From positions 54,620 to 118,619 of the forward strand of contig JAEUHS010000011.1 in the NCBI GenBank assembly GCA_016794035.1: a stretch of 64,000 bases of DNA, in the 5' to 3' direction. Under the pieces are notes generated by a model that saw nothing but the letters and a program-made list of their open reading frames with translations, did not search any database and was not told the DNA's origin. The DNA is from Planctomycetota bacterium (GTDB lineage Bacteria; Planctomycetota; UBA1135; UBA2386). Positions 57,084 to 64,000 of this stretch are shown here, one piece after another. The stretch's first letter is position 1; each line of letters begins with the position of its first letter. Both the position numbers and the translations under genes were made by a program.

Positions 57084-57135
57084 GGGGAAGCTCGTCTGAG
57101 GTCGGGGCGGTCGGTCCGCGGCGTGCGACCGATCA

Positions 57136-57149
57136 ACTACCTAGGTAGT
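57136..57149. promoter_or_regulatory. 14-bp perfect palindrome upstream of the thioredoxin-like gene
   Basis: ACTACCTAGGTAGT is fully self-complementary and is AT-rich compared with its surroundings. It lies 53-66 bp upstream of the ATG at 57083, a position suited to a dimeric repressor. There is no obvious regulator gene next to it. Confidence 0.45.
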
Positions 57150-57224
57150 CAACGAGCCTAGCGCCGGGCCGCCGCGGCTGCCAAGCCCCGGCACCGTGGC
57201 TTCTTTGCCGATCCGGTCCGGGTC

Positions 57225-57241
57225 GCCGAGACGGTCTCGGC
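57225..57241. other. 17-bp inverted repeat in the gap before pntB
   Basis: GCCGAGAC, one base, GTCTCGGC form a perfect repeat with 8-bp arms. It lies about 120 bp beyond the pntB stop on the transcribed strand and could be part of a terminator or an operator. No T-run follows. Nothing else in the 281-bp gap looks coding. Confidence 0.35.
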
Positions 57242-57364
57242 CCAGCCGGCCCCGCGTTTCGCAGCAGCACCGGGAACGTCCTCGCGAGCCGACGTCGCAG
57301 GAGTGGTCTGGTTCGGAAACCGCCCCACCCGCGGCCGGCGCGGCGAAACCCCCGCGCCCCGCCG

Positions 57365-58762
57365 CTACTTCAGGTCCTTCACTTCCTTGACGATGCCTTC
57401 GAGCGCTTCCTTCGCGTCGAGGAACACCATCAGGCAGTTGGGCAGGTCGAACAGCGGGTTCCTGATGCCGGCATAGCCCGGCGACAGCGAGCGCTTGATC
57501 ACCACGACCGTGCGCGCCTGGTCGACGTCGAGGATCGGCATGCCGGCGATCGGGCCGGTGGGCTCGCGCGCCGCGGGGTTCACGACGTCGTTGGCGCCGA
57601 CGACGATGGCGACGTCGGTGTTCTTGAAGTCGCCGTTGATCCGGTCCATCTCCCACAGCTGATCGTACGGCACGTCGGACTCGGCGAGCAGCACGTTCAT
57701 GTGGCCCGGCATGCGGCCGGCGACCGGGTGGATCGCGTAGCGCACCTGGCAGCCGCGCTTCTGCAGCAGGTCGGCGAGGTCCTTGACGACGTGCTGCGCC
57801 TGCGCCACCGCGAGGCCGTAGCCCGGCACGATGATGCAGGACGAAGCGCCGTCGAGCAGCATCGCGACCTCTTCGGGCGACGTCGACTTGATCGACTTGT
57901 AGTCCTTGGCGTCCGCGGCCTGCGTCTCCTCGCCGCCCATGCCGCCGAGCAGCACGTTGCCGAGCGAACGGTTCATCGCCTTGCACATGATCTGCGTCAG
58001 GATCAGACCCGACGCACCCACCAGCGCGCCGACGACGATCAGCAACGGGCTGGCGATGACGAACCCGGCGAACGCGGCGGCGATGCCCGAGTAGCTGTTG
58101 AGCAGCGACACCACGACCGGCATGTCGGCGCCGCCGATCGGCATCACCAGGAACACGCCGAGCGTCGACGCGACCAGCGCCAGCAGGATCACCGCGAACG
58201 TCATCTGCAGGTGGCTGCCGGTCATCACCAGCCACGTCGCCATGCCGATCGCCAGCAGCGCGAGGACCGCGTGGAACGCGTGGCGGGCGCCGCCGTCGAA
58301 CGGGTGGCTCAGCTTCTTGCCGGACAGCTTGCCGTAGGCCACGAAGCTGCCGGTCAGCGTCACCATGCCGACGATGATCGTCGCCGGGTTGGCGATCGCG
58401 GGCACGACGCCGAGGTCGCCCAGCGCCACTCCGTCCAGCTTCAGCCGGGCGTTCAGCAGCAGTTCGGCCATCGCCACCAGCGCCGACGCGACGCCGCCGA
58501 AGCCGTTCAGCGCCGCGACCATCTCCGGCATCTGCGTGGTCGGCGTGCGCTTCGCGATCACGAGCCCGACGCCGCTGCCGACGACGATGCCGGCGACGAC
58601 GACGGCCCAGTTGACGTCGGTGCCGACCAGCAGCACCGTGACGATCGCGACCAGCATGCCGACTTCGGACAGGCGGTTGCCCTGCAGGCACGTGCGCACG
58701 CTGGTCAGGCGCTTGATGCCGAAGACGAACAGCAGCGTCGCGAGCAGGTAGAGGTAGACCAC
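57365..58762 (-). CDS. pntB: NAD(P) transhydrogenase subunit beta
   Basis: The protein has 465 residues, as usual for PntB. It starts with membrane helices (MVYLYLLATLLFVFGIKRL; LVAIVTVLLVGTDVNWAVVVAGIVVGSG), and the C-terminal NADP(H)-binding domain III carries IIVPGYGLAVAQAQHVV, GRMPGHMNVLLAE and VGANDVVNPAAR. The enzyme transfers hydride between NADH and NADP+ using proton translocation. It is the last gene of the three-gene unit, with 1-bp gaps. Confidence 0.97.
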   Translation of the reverse strand: MVYLYLLATLLFVFGIKRLTSVRTCLQGNRLSEVGMLVAIVTVLLVGTDVNWAVVVAGIVVGSGVGLVIAKRTPTTQMPEMVAALNGFGGVASALVAMAELLLNARLKLDGVALGDLGVVPAIANPATIIVGMVTLTGSFVAYGKLSGKKLSHPFDGGARHAFHAVLALLAIGMATWLVMTGSHLQMTFAVILLALVASTLGVFLVMPIGGADMPVVVSLLNSYSGIAAAFAGFVIASPLLIVVGALVGASGLILTQIMCKAMNRSLGNVLLGGMGGEETQAADAKDYKSIKSTSPEEVAMLLDGASSCIIVPGYGLAVAQAQHVVKDLADLLQKRGCQVRYAIHPVAGRMPGHMNVLLAESDVPYDQLWEMDRINGDFKNTDVAIVVGANDVVNPAAREPTGPIAGMPILDVDQARTVVVIKRSLSPGYAGIRNPLFDLPNCLMVFLDAKEALEGIVKEVKDLK

Positions 58763-58763
58763 G

Positions 58764-59048
58764 CTACTTCCCCTTCTTCTTGAAGGACGCCAGCATGCGG
58801 TCGGTCACCAGGTAGCCGCCGACGACGTTGATCATCGCGAAGGCGATCGCGAAGAACGCGATCGCCTGCGACAGGAAGCCCTCGCCGAGCCGCGCGCAGG
58901 CGATCGCGCCGACGATCGTGATGCCCGAGATCGCGTTGCTGCCCGACATCAGCGGCGTGTGCAGCGTCGGCGGCACCTTCGTGATCAACTCGAAGCCGAG
59001 CAGCGCGGCGATCGCGAAGATGAAGATGAACAAGAAGTAGGCTTCCAT
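58764..59048 (-). CDS. pntAB: NAD(P) transhydrogenase subunit alpha, membrane part
   Basis: The protein has 94 residues with three helices (YFLFIFIFAIAALLGFELI; ISGITIVGAIACARLG; AIAFFAIAFAMINVVGGYLV). The HTPLMSGSNAISGI segment is the diagnostic PntA2 motif. It is the separate membrane part of subunit alpha, as in the Rhodospirillum-type three-gene arrangement. It lies 1 bp upstream of pntB and 1 bp downstream of the soluble alpha gene. Confidence 0.97.
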   Translation of the reverse strand: MEAYFLFIFIFAIAALLGFELITKVPPTLHTPLMSGSNAISGITIVGAIACARLGEGFLSQAIAFFAIAFAMINVVGGYLVTDRMLASFKKKGK

Positions 59049-59049
59049 C

Positions 59050-60186
59050 TCAGTTCCCCCTCGCGGCCAGGGCCTGCGCCGTCGGTTCGTGTCGCACCTT
59101 GCCGTCGTGCACGATCGTCACGGCGGCGAGGATCTCGTTGTCGAAGTCGAGCTCGACCTGGCCGTCCTTGACGAACTCGCCCAGGAAGCCGTGCACGTTG
59201 CGTGCGAACATGCGCGACGCGTCGGCGGCCTTCTGCGCCGGCAGGTTGCTGTCGCCGAGGATCTTGACGCCGTCGACGACGACGTGTTCGCCGGCCACCG
59301 TGCCCTCGACGTTGCCGCCCTGGCCGGCGGCCATGTCGACGATCACCGAGCCGGGCTTCATCGCCTTGCGCATCTCGGCGGTCACCAGCACCGGCGCCTT
59401 CCGGCCGGGCACCAGCGCGGTGGTGATCAGCACGTCGGCCTGCGCGATGTGCGAGGTCAGCGTCTCGCGCTGGCGCTTCAGGAACTCCTGCGTGGTCTCC
59501 TTCGCGTAGCCACCCTTGGTCTCCGCGTCGGGCGGCGCGCCGGTGTCGACGAACTTCGCGCCGAGCGACTCGACCTGCTCCTTGACCGCCGGGCGGATGT
59601 CGTTCGCCTCGACGATCGCGCCTAGCTTGCGCGCGGTCGAGATCGCCTGCAGACCGGCGACACCGGCGCCGAGCACCAGCACGCGCGCCGGCGTCAGCGT
59701 GCCCGCCGCCGTCATCATCAGCGGGAACATCTTCGGCAGGTGCACGGCCGCGAGCAGCACCGCCTGGTAGCCGCCGCAGGTCGCCTGCGAGCTGAGGATG
59801 TCCATCTTCTGGCTGCGCGTGATGCGCGGCATGAACTCGAGCCCCATCGCGGTGACCTTGTTGTCGCGCAGCGCCCTGATGCTCGGCAGGCACGAACCGG
59901 GGGTCAGCGTGCAGATCAGCAGCGAGCCGGCCTTCTGCCCGCTCGCCTGCTCGGGGTTGGGCGGCTGGATGCCGAGCACGATGTCGGCGCCCGCGCGCGC
60001 CATCGCGTCGACCAGCGTCGCGCCGGCCGTCGCGTAGTCGCGGTCCGCGAAGCCGGCGGCTGCACCGGCACCGTGTTCGACCTGCATCAGCAGGCCGAGC
60101 TTCTGCATGCCTTTGACGGTCTCGGGCACGGCGGCGACGCGCATCTCGCCGGCGACCGTCTCCTTGGGCACGAAGATCACAACCAT
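59050..60186 (-). CDS. pntAA: NAD(P) transhydrogenase subunit alpha, soluble part
   Basis: The protein has 378 residues. The ATG at 60186 gives MVVIFVPKETVAGEMRVAAVP, the family's usual beginning; an upstream frame extension is not supported. NAD(H)-binding motifs are VLVLGAGVAGLQAISTARKLGA and RQRETLTSHIAQADVLITTALVPGRKAP with VIVDMAAGQGGNVE. It is the NAD-binding domain I of the proton-translocating transhydrogenase and works with the two genes below it. Confidence 0.97.
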   Translation of the reverse strand: MVVIFVPKETVAGEMRVAAVPETVKGMQKLGLLMQVEHGAGAAAGFADRDYATAGATLVDAMARAGADIVLGIQPPNPEQASGQKAGSLLICTLTPGSCLPSIRALRDNKVTAMGLEFMPRITRSQKMDILSSQATCGGYQAVLLAAVHLPKMFPLMMTAAGTLTPARVLVLGAGVAGLQAISTARKLGAIVEANDIRPAVKEQVESLGAKFVDTGAPPDAETKGGYAKETTQEFLKRQRETLTSHIAQADVLITTALVPGRKAPVLVTAEMRKAMKPGSVIVDMAAGQGGNVEGTVAGEHVVVDGVKILGDSNLPAQKAADASRMFARNVHGFLGEFVKDGQVELDFDNEILAAVTIVHDGKVRHEPTAQALAARGN

Positions 60187-60284
60187 GGGGTCTCTCTCGG
60201 GGTCTGCCACACTTGGGGACGCGCAAGAGAATCAGACGGGCCGATCTCGCGCCACCGGGAAAGGGGGCTAGTCTTGCCGCCCCG

Positions 60285-61166
60285 ATGCGGAGTTTCACAG
60301 CGCAACTCGCCGAACGCGTGCTCGCGGGTCAGGCACCGATCGTGATCGGCCTGGATCCGCGTCTGGACGCGCTGCCGAAGGGGCTGCTGCCGGGTGCCAC
60401 ACCGGCCCTGCGCATCGTCGAGTTCTACCGCCGCGCGCTGCCGGTGCTGGCGCGACACGCGCCGTGCGTGAAGCCCAACATCGCCTTCTTCGAGTGCTTC
60501 GGCGGCGACGGCTACCGCGCCTACGAGCAGACCTGCGCGCTCGCGCACCAGCATGGGCTGTTGGTCGTAGGCGACGTCAAGCGCGGCGACATCGGCAGCA
60601 CGGCCGCGGCCTACGCCGAGGGCCACTTCGCCCTCGCGGACGCGCTGACGCTGCATCCGTACCTCGGCGCCGACTCGGTGGCGCCGTTCCTCGCCGCCTG
60701 CAGGCCCGAGCACGGCGGGCGGGGGGTGTTCGTGCTGGTGCGCACCAGCAACCCCGGCGCGCGCGACTTCCAGGACCTCGAGGTCGACGGCGAGCCGCTG
60801 TGCGACCACGTCGCGCGCGCGGTGACCGCGTGGGGCGCCGAACTGCCGCGCGCCGAAGGCTACTCGCCGGTCGGCGCCGTGGTCGGCGCGACCTGGCCGC
60901 ACGAGCTGGCGCGGCTGCGTTCGCTGCTGCCGCACAGCTGGCTGCTCTTGCCGGGCGTCGGCGCGCAGGGGGCGAAGGTCGAAGACCTCGCGGCGGCGTT
61001 CGACGCGCGCGGCCTGGGCGCGCTGGTCAACCAGAGCCGTGGCGTGATGCAGTGCTTCGAACCCGACGCGACCGACTGGCTCGAATGCATCGACGCCGCC
61101 GCCGCGACCTTCGCCACCGAGTGCCGCGCCGTCGCGCACCGTCAGCCGCACCAGGGAAGCAAGTGA
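60285..61166 (+). CDS. pyrF: Orotidine-5'-phosphate decarboxylase (type 2)
   Basis: The protein has 293 residues, typical of the longer PyrF subfamily. VIGLDPRLDALP, VKPNIAFFECFG and the catalytic GDVKRGDIGSTA (D97, K99, D102) are present. It catalyses the last step of UMP synthesis. The ATG at 60285 is preferred over an earlier in-frame start because it begins at the conserved RSFTAQLAERV. The last codons overlap the GTG start of bshC (GTGA), so both are translated together. It is the first gene of a plus-strand unit. Confidence 0.97.
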   Translation: MRSFTAQLAERVLAGQAPIVIGLDPRLDALPKGLLPGATPALRIVEFYRRALPVLARHAPCVKPNIAFFECFGGDGYRAYEQTCALAHQHGLLVVGDVKRGDIGSTAAAYAEGHFALADALTLHPYLGADSVAPFLAACRPEHGGRGVFVLVRTSNPGARDFQDLEVDGEPLCDHVARAVTAWGAELPRAEGYSPVGAVVGATWPHELARLRSLLPHSWLLLPGVGAQGAKVEDLAAAFDARGLGALVNQSRGVMQCFEPDATDWLECIDAAAATFATECRAVAHRQPHQGSK

Positions 61167-62719
61167 CGTCGACGCTCCGCCACATCTCCTTCCGCCGCAT
61201 CGGCACCTCCGAGGTGCACCAGCGGTTCCTCGAAGACGACCGCGAGCTGGGCCGCTTCCTCGGCATGCGCGCGCGCTCGGTCGCCGAGCTGCTGCGCCGC
61301 GCGCCGACCGGCGCCGGGCGCCTGCTGTCGCGCGACAAGCTGGCGAAGTCGCTGCGCGCCTACGCCGAGAAGCACGGGGCGCCGGCGCAGGTGATCGCCA
61401 ACGCCGACGCGCTGCTCGATCCCAACGTGCACGTCGTCGTCACCGGCCAGCAGCCCGGGCTGATGGGCGGGCCGCTGTTCACGATGCACAAGGTCGCGAC
61501 GGCGATCCAGCTCTGCAAGCGCATCAATGCGCTGCCGGACGGCCCGCGCGTGGTGCCGCTCTACTGGAACCACAGCGACGATCACGACCTCGACGAGGCC
61601 AACCGGCTGTTCCTGGTCAACCAGTCGCAGGAGGTGCAGCGCTTCCGGCTCGAGCTGGAGCGCACCAACGAACCGCTGCGCACGATCGGCGTCGGCCGCG
61701 AACTCGAGCGCCTGCTGGCCGAACTCGACCCGCTGCTGCCGCAGTCCGAACACCGCGACTGGGCGCTGGCGACCTGCAAGCCGCGCCATCCCGACGAGAC
61801 GCTCGGCGACCAGCAGGCGCGCATCCTGTTCGAGGTGTTCGGCCGCCACGGCCTCCTGATGATCGAGCCGCGCGACCTGCCGGCCGAGGCGTTCGATCCG
61901 CTGCTGCGCTGGTGGGGCAAGTCGAACGAGATCCGCGAGCACGTGCGCCAGACGGTCGACGAACTCGGTGACCTCGGCGTCGACGTCACGCTGGACCCGA
62001 GCGCGACGATGATGTTCGAGCTGGCCGGCGGCCAACGCGAACCGCTGGCCGACGGCGAGGTCGCCGACCGGCCGCAGGACCTGAGCCCCGGCGTGCTGCT
62101 GCGGCCGCTGTGGCAGGACGCGTGCCTGCCGACGATCGCGTTCGTCGTCGGCCCCGGCGAACTGGCGTATCTCTGCGCGGTCGCGCCGCTCTACCGGCTG
62201 CTCGGGGTGCCGCAGCCGGTGTTCGTGCCGCGCGCCTCGATGACGCTGGTCGAACCGTCGATGCAGCGCCTGCTGACGCGCTTCTCGCTGGACCTGCCCG
62301 ACCTCGACATGCCGGCCGAGAAGCTGGCGGAGAAGCTGCTGAAGGGCAACGACGGCGACGACGTCGAGGATGCGCTCGACCAGCTGCGCAGCCGCCTGCG
62401 GGCCGACCTCGAGTCGATCGGCCAGCGGCTGTCGGCGCTGGATGCGTCGATGCTCGGCGCGCTCGACCGCGCGCGCACCAAGTCGCTCGAGGAGATCGAT
62501 CGGTTGCAGGCCAAGGTCCGCAACTCGCGCCAGAACCGCGAGGGCACCGGCATCCGCCAGCTGCGGCGCCTGTGCAGTTCGCTGCGGCCGCGCAGCCGGC
62601 CGCAGGAGCGCGTGTTCGGACCGCTGTCGTATCTCAGCTCGCACGGGCCGGCGCTCGCCGACGCCGTGATCGACGCTGCCGACCCGTTCCGCATCGAGCA
62701 CTGCGTGCTCGAGTTGTGA
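61163..62719 (+). CDS. bshC: Bacillithiol cysteine-adding enzyme BshC
   Basis: The protein has 518 residues, the usual length. The Rossmann-like core is marked by VVVTGQQPGLMGGPLFTMHK (residues 91-110), VPLYWNHSDDHDLDEANRLF and PLWQDACLPTIAFVVGPGELAYL. A long coiled coil lies at about residues 390-440. BshC adds cysteine to glucosaminyl-malate, the last step of bacillithiol synthesis. The GTG at 61163 overlaps the pyrF stop. bshB1 follows after 4 bp; bshA is not in the window. Confidence 0.95.
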   Translation: MTSTLRHISFRRIGTSEVHQRFLEDDRELGRFLGMRARSVAELLRRAPTGAGRLLSRDKLAKSLRAYAEKHGAPAQVIANADALLDPNVHVVVTGQQPGLMGGPLFTMHKVATAIQLCKRINALPDGPRVVPLYWNHSDDHDLDEANRLFLVNQSQEVQRFRLELERTNEPLRTIGVGRELERLLAELDPLLPQSEHRDWALATCKPRHPDETLGDQQARILFEVFGRHGLLMIEPRDLPAEAFDPLLRWWGKSNEIREHVRQTVDELGDLGVDVTLDPSATMMFELAGGQREPLADGEVADRPQDLSPGVLLRPLWQDACLPTIAFVVGPGELAYLCAVAPLYRLLGVPQPVFVPRASMTLVEPSMQRLLTRFSLDLPDLDMPAEKLAEKLLKGNDGDDVEDALDQLRSRLRADLESIGQRLSALDASMLGALDRARTKSLEEIDRLQAKVRNSRQNREGTGIRQLRRLCSSLRPRSRPQERVFGPLSYLSSHGPALADAVIDAADPFRIEHCVLEL

Positions 62720-62723
62720 CCGC

Positions 62724-63443
62724 ATGACGACCTCGCCGCAGCTCCGGCCGTGCGACGTGCTCGCGATCGGCGCCCACCCCGACGACGTCGAGATCGCCGC
62801 CGCGGGCACGCTGCTGCTGCTGGTCGCCGCCGGCCGCACGGTGTCGCTGGTGGACGTCACGCGCGGCGAGATGGGTTCGCGCGGCACGGTCGCCGACCGC
62901 GACGCCGAGGCGATCGCCGCCGCCGCGCGGCTCGGCGCGCCGGAGCGCGTGAACCTCGGCTGCCCCGACACCGGCGTCGCGGTCGACGACGCGACGACGG
63001 CGAAGCTCGTGGCGGCGCTGCGCAGCGCGCGGCCACAGCTGCTGCTGGCACCGCACCGCCACGACGTGCACCCCGACCACACGGCGACCGCCGCGCTGGC
63101 CGAGAAGGCCTTGTTCCTGGCCGGCCTGAAGAACTTCGCACCCGAGCTCGGCGCCCCGCACCGGCCGCGGCTGTTCTTACGGTATCCCGGCAATCGGCAC
63201 GTGGAGCCGACCCTCGCCGTCGACATCACGGCGGTCGTCGCCGACAAGGCCGCGGTGCTGCGCTGCTATCGCTCGCAGCTCAACCCGCCCGACCGGCGCC
63301 ACCTGGTGCAGGGCCTCGACGTGCTGGAGCGCGCCGAGGTCCGCGACCGCTTCCACGGCGCGCGCATCGGCACCCGGGCGGCCGAGCCGTTCTGGCACGA
63401 CGGGCCGCTGCCGGTGCGGGCGGCGCAGCTGCTGCCGAGCTGA
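62724..63443 (+). CDS. bshB1: BshB1-type bacillithiol deacetylase (PIG-L fold)
   Basis: The protein has 239 residues. PIG-L motifs are AHPDD (H18, D20, D21), RGEMGSRGT and HPDH (117-120), with the zinc ligands H18, D21 and H120. RLFLRYP is typical of BshB1. It removes the acetyl group from GlcNAc-malate. Its place directly after bshC makes the assignment more secure than for other PIG-L proteins. It is the last gene of the unit. Confidence 0.93.
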   Translation: MTTSPQLRPCDVLAIGAHPDDVEIAAAGTLLLLVAAGRTVSLVDVTRGEMGSRGTVADRDAEAIAAAARLGAPERVNLGCPDTGVAVDDATTAKLVAALRSARPQLLLAPHRHDVHPDHTATAALAEKALFLAGLKNFAPELGAPHRPRLFLRYPGNRHVEPTLAVDITAVVADKAAVLRCYRSQLNPPDRRHLVQGLDVLERAEVRDRFHGARIGTRAAEPFWHDGPLPVRAAQLLPS

Positions 63444-63501
63444 GAAAACGCTCGCGCCCTGGTCGATCCGGTCGCACCATGCTGCGGGAGGCTTCGCACC
63501 A

Positions 63502-64000
63502 TGCAGCGCATCGCGGTCATCAACCAGAAGGGCGGCGTCGGCAAGACCACCACGACCGTCAACCTCGGCGCCGCGCTGGCCCACAAGGGCCATCGCGTGC
63601 TGCTGCTGGACATGGATCCGCAGGCGAACCTGACGGTGCACGTCGACAAGCGGCCCGACCTCGAGGGCCACACGCTGACCAACCTGCTGATCGAGGACGC
63701 CAAGCTCGAGTCGCTGGTGCAGACCACCGGCCTGCCGAACCTGTTCGTGGTGCCGAGCGACACGTCGCTGGCCGGCGTCGAGCAGGTGCTCGCCAACCGC
63801 ATCGGCCGCGAGACGATCCTGCGCGAGGCGCTCGACGCGTTCGCCGCCACCCAGGACTACGACTTCGTGCTGTTCGACTGCCCGCCGTCGCTCGGCGTGC
63901 TGAGCGCCAACGCGCTGGTCGCCGCCGACTGGGTCGTGATCCCGATGCAGGCCGAGTACCTGTCGCTGCAGGGCATGGCGAAGCTGCTCGAGGTGATCCA
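63502..64000 (+). CDS. parA: Second ParA/Soj-type ATPase, 3' end cut by window edge
   Basis: The first 166 codons are visible. MQRIAVINQKGGVGKTTTTVNLG is the classical Soj N-terminus. MDPQANLT and FVLFDCPPSLGVLSANAL follow, and QAEYLSLQGM is typical. A GGGAGG ribosome site (63487-63492) lies 9 bp before the ATG at 63502. Unlike the parA at 25262 it has the standard SLGVLSANAL segment. No parB is visible in the window beyond this gene. Confidence 0.95.

Overview
The window is strongly GC-rich and gene-dense, with short gaps, many start/stop overlaps of four bases, and no rRNA, tRNA, CRISPR array or insertion sequence that I could recognise. The gene content points to a free-living, respiring Gram-negative-type bacterium, most likely a planctomycete (Planctomycetota) or a close neighbour. 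The evidence is a BatA/von Willebrand factor A membrane operon, a secreted squalene-cyclase-repeat protein, several secreted proteins without clear relatives, an alternative complex III cluster, and a carbamoyltransferase/SxtJ/DUF5989 trio. The phylum is inferred from family distribution and was not tested.

Layout. Positions 1-9976 (minus) hold a run of membrane and secreted proteins: a truncated DUF4175-like protein, two vWA proteins, a cyclase-repeat protein and a PQQ-propeller protein. A divergent gene at 10267-12552 encodes a secreted protein ending in a six-blade propeller built from exact 120-bp units. Positions 12701-19747 (minus) carry an M48 peptidase, a TPR protein, LemA, DapF, a beta-CASP nuclease, a small lipoprotein and a gluzincin-type lipoprotein. 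Positions 19887-21330 (plus) hold two hypothetical proteins. Positions 21348-25118 (minus) hold a large secreted PIG-L protein, a metallophosphoesterase and an odd membrane protein.

Chromosome segregation genes parA-parB lie at 25262-26891. They are preceded by a large hairpin-forming inverted repeat and contain a parS site inside parB. Next come a degenerate cyclophilin, a lipoprotein, an HNH nuclease, two secreted proteins, HemW and a group-2 sigma factor. The minus-strand operon 35094-37603 encodes carbamoyltransferase, SxtJ and DUF5989. It is separated by an 826-bp gap from a 13-kb plus-strand respiratory cluster (38430-51595). That cluster encodes alternative complex III (actABCDEF), a small membrane protein, an SCO copper chaperone and a caa3 oxidase of the A2 (YSHPxV) type. 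In this scheme quinol is oxidised by ACIII, electrons pass through its haem c subunits to the cytochrome c domain fused to CoxB, and then to O2.

The right end carries an SNF2 ATPase with its SWIM partner, a DUF1003 protein, a thioredoxin-fold secreted protein, the three-gene proton-translocating transhydrogenase (pntB, pntAB, pntAA, minus), the unit pyrF-bshC-bshB1 (pyrimidine synthesis plus bacillithiol synthesis), and a second, truncated parA.

The most interesting unexplained structure is in the 826-bp gap upstream of the carbamoyltransferase. There the minus strand can form several hairpins, one followed by five T residues, with mutually exclusive pairings, which suggests an attenuator, riboswitch-like leader or small RNA.
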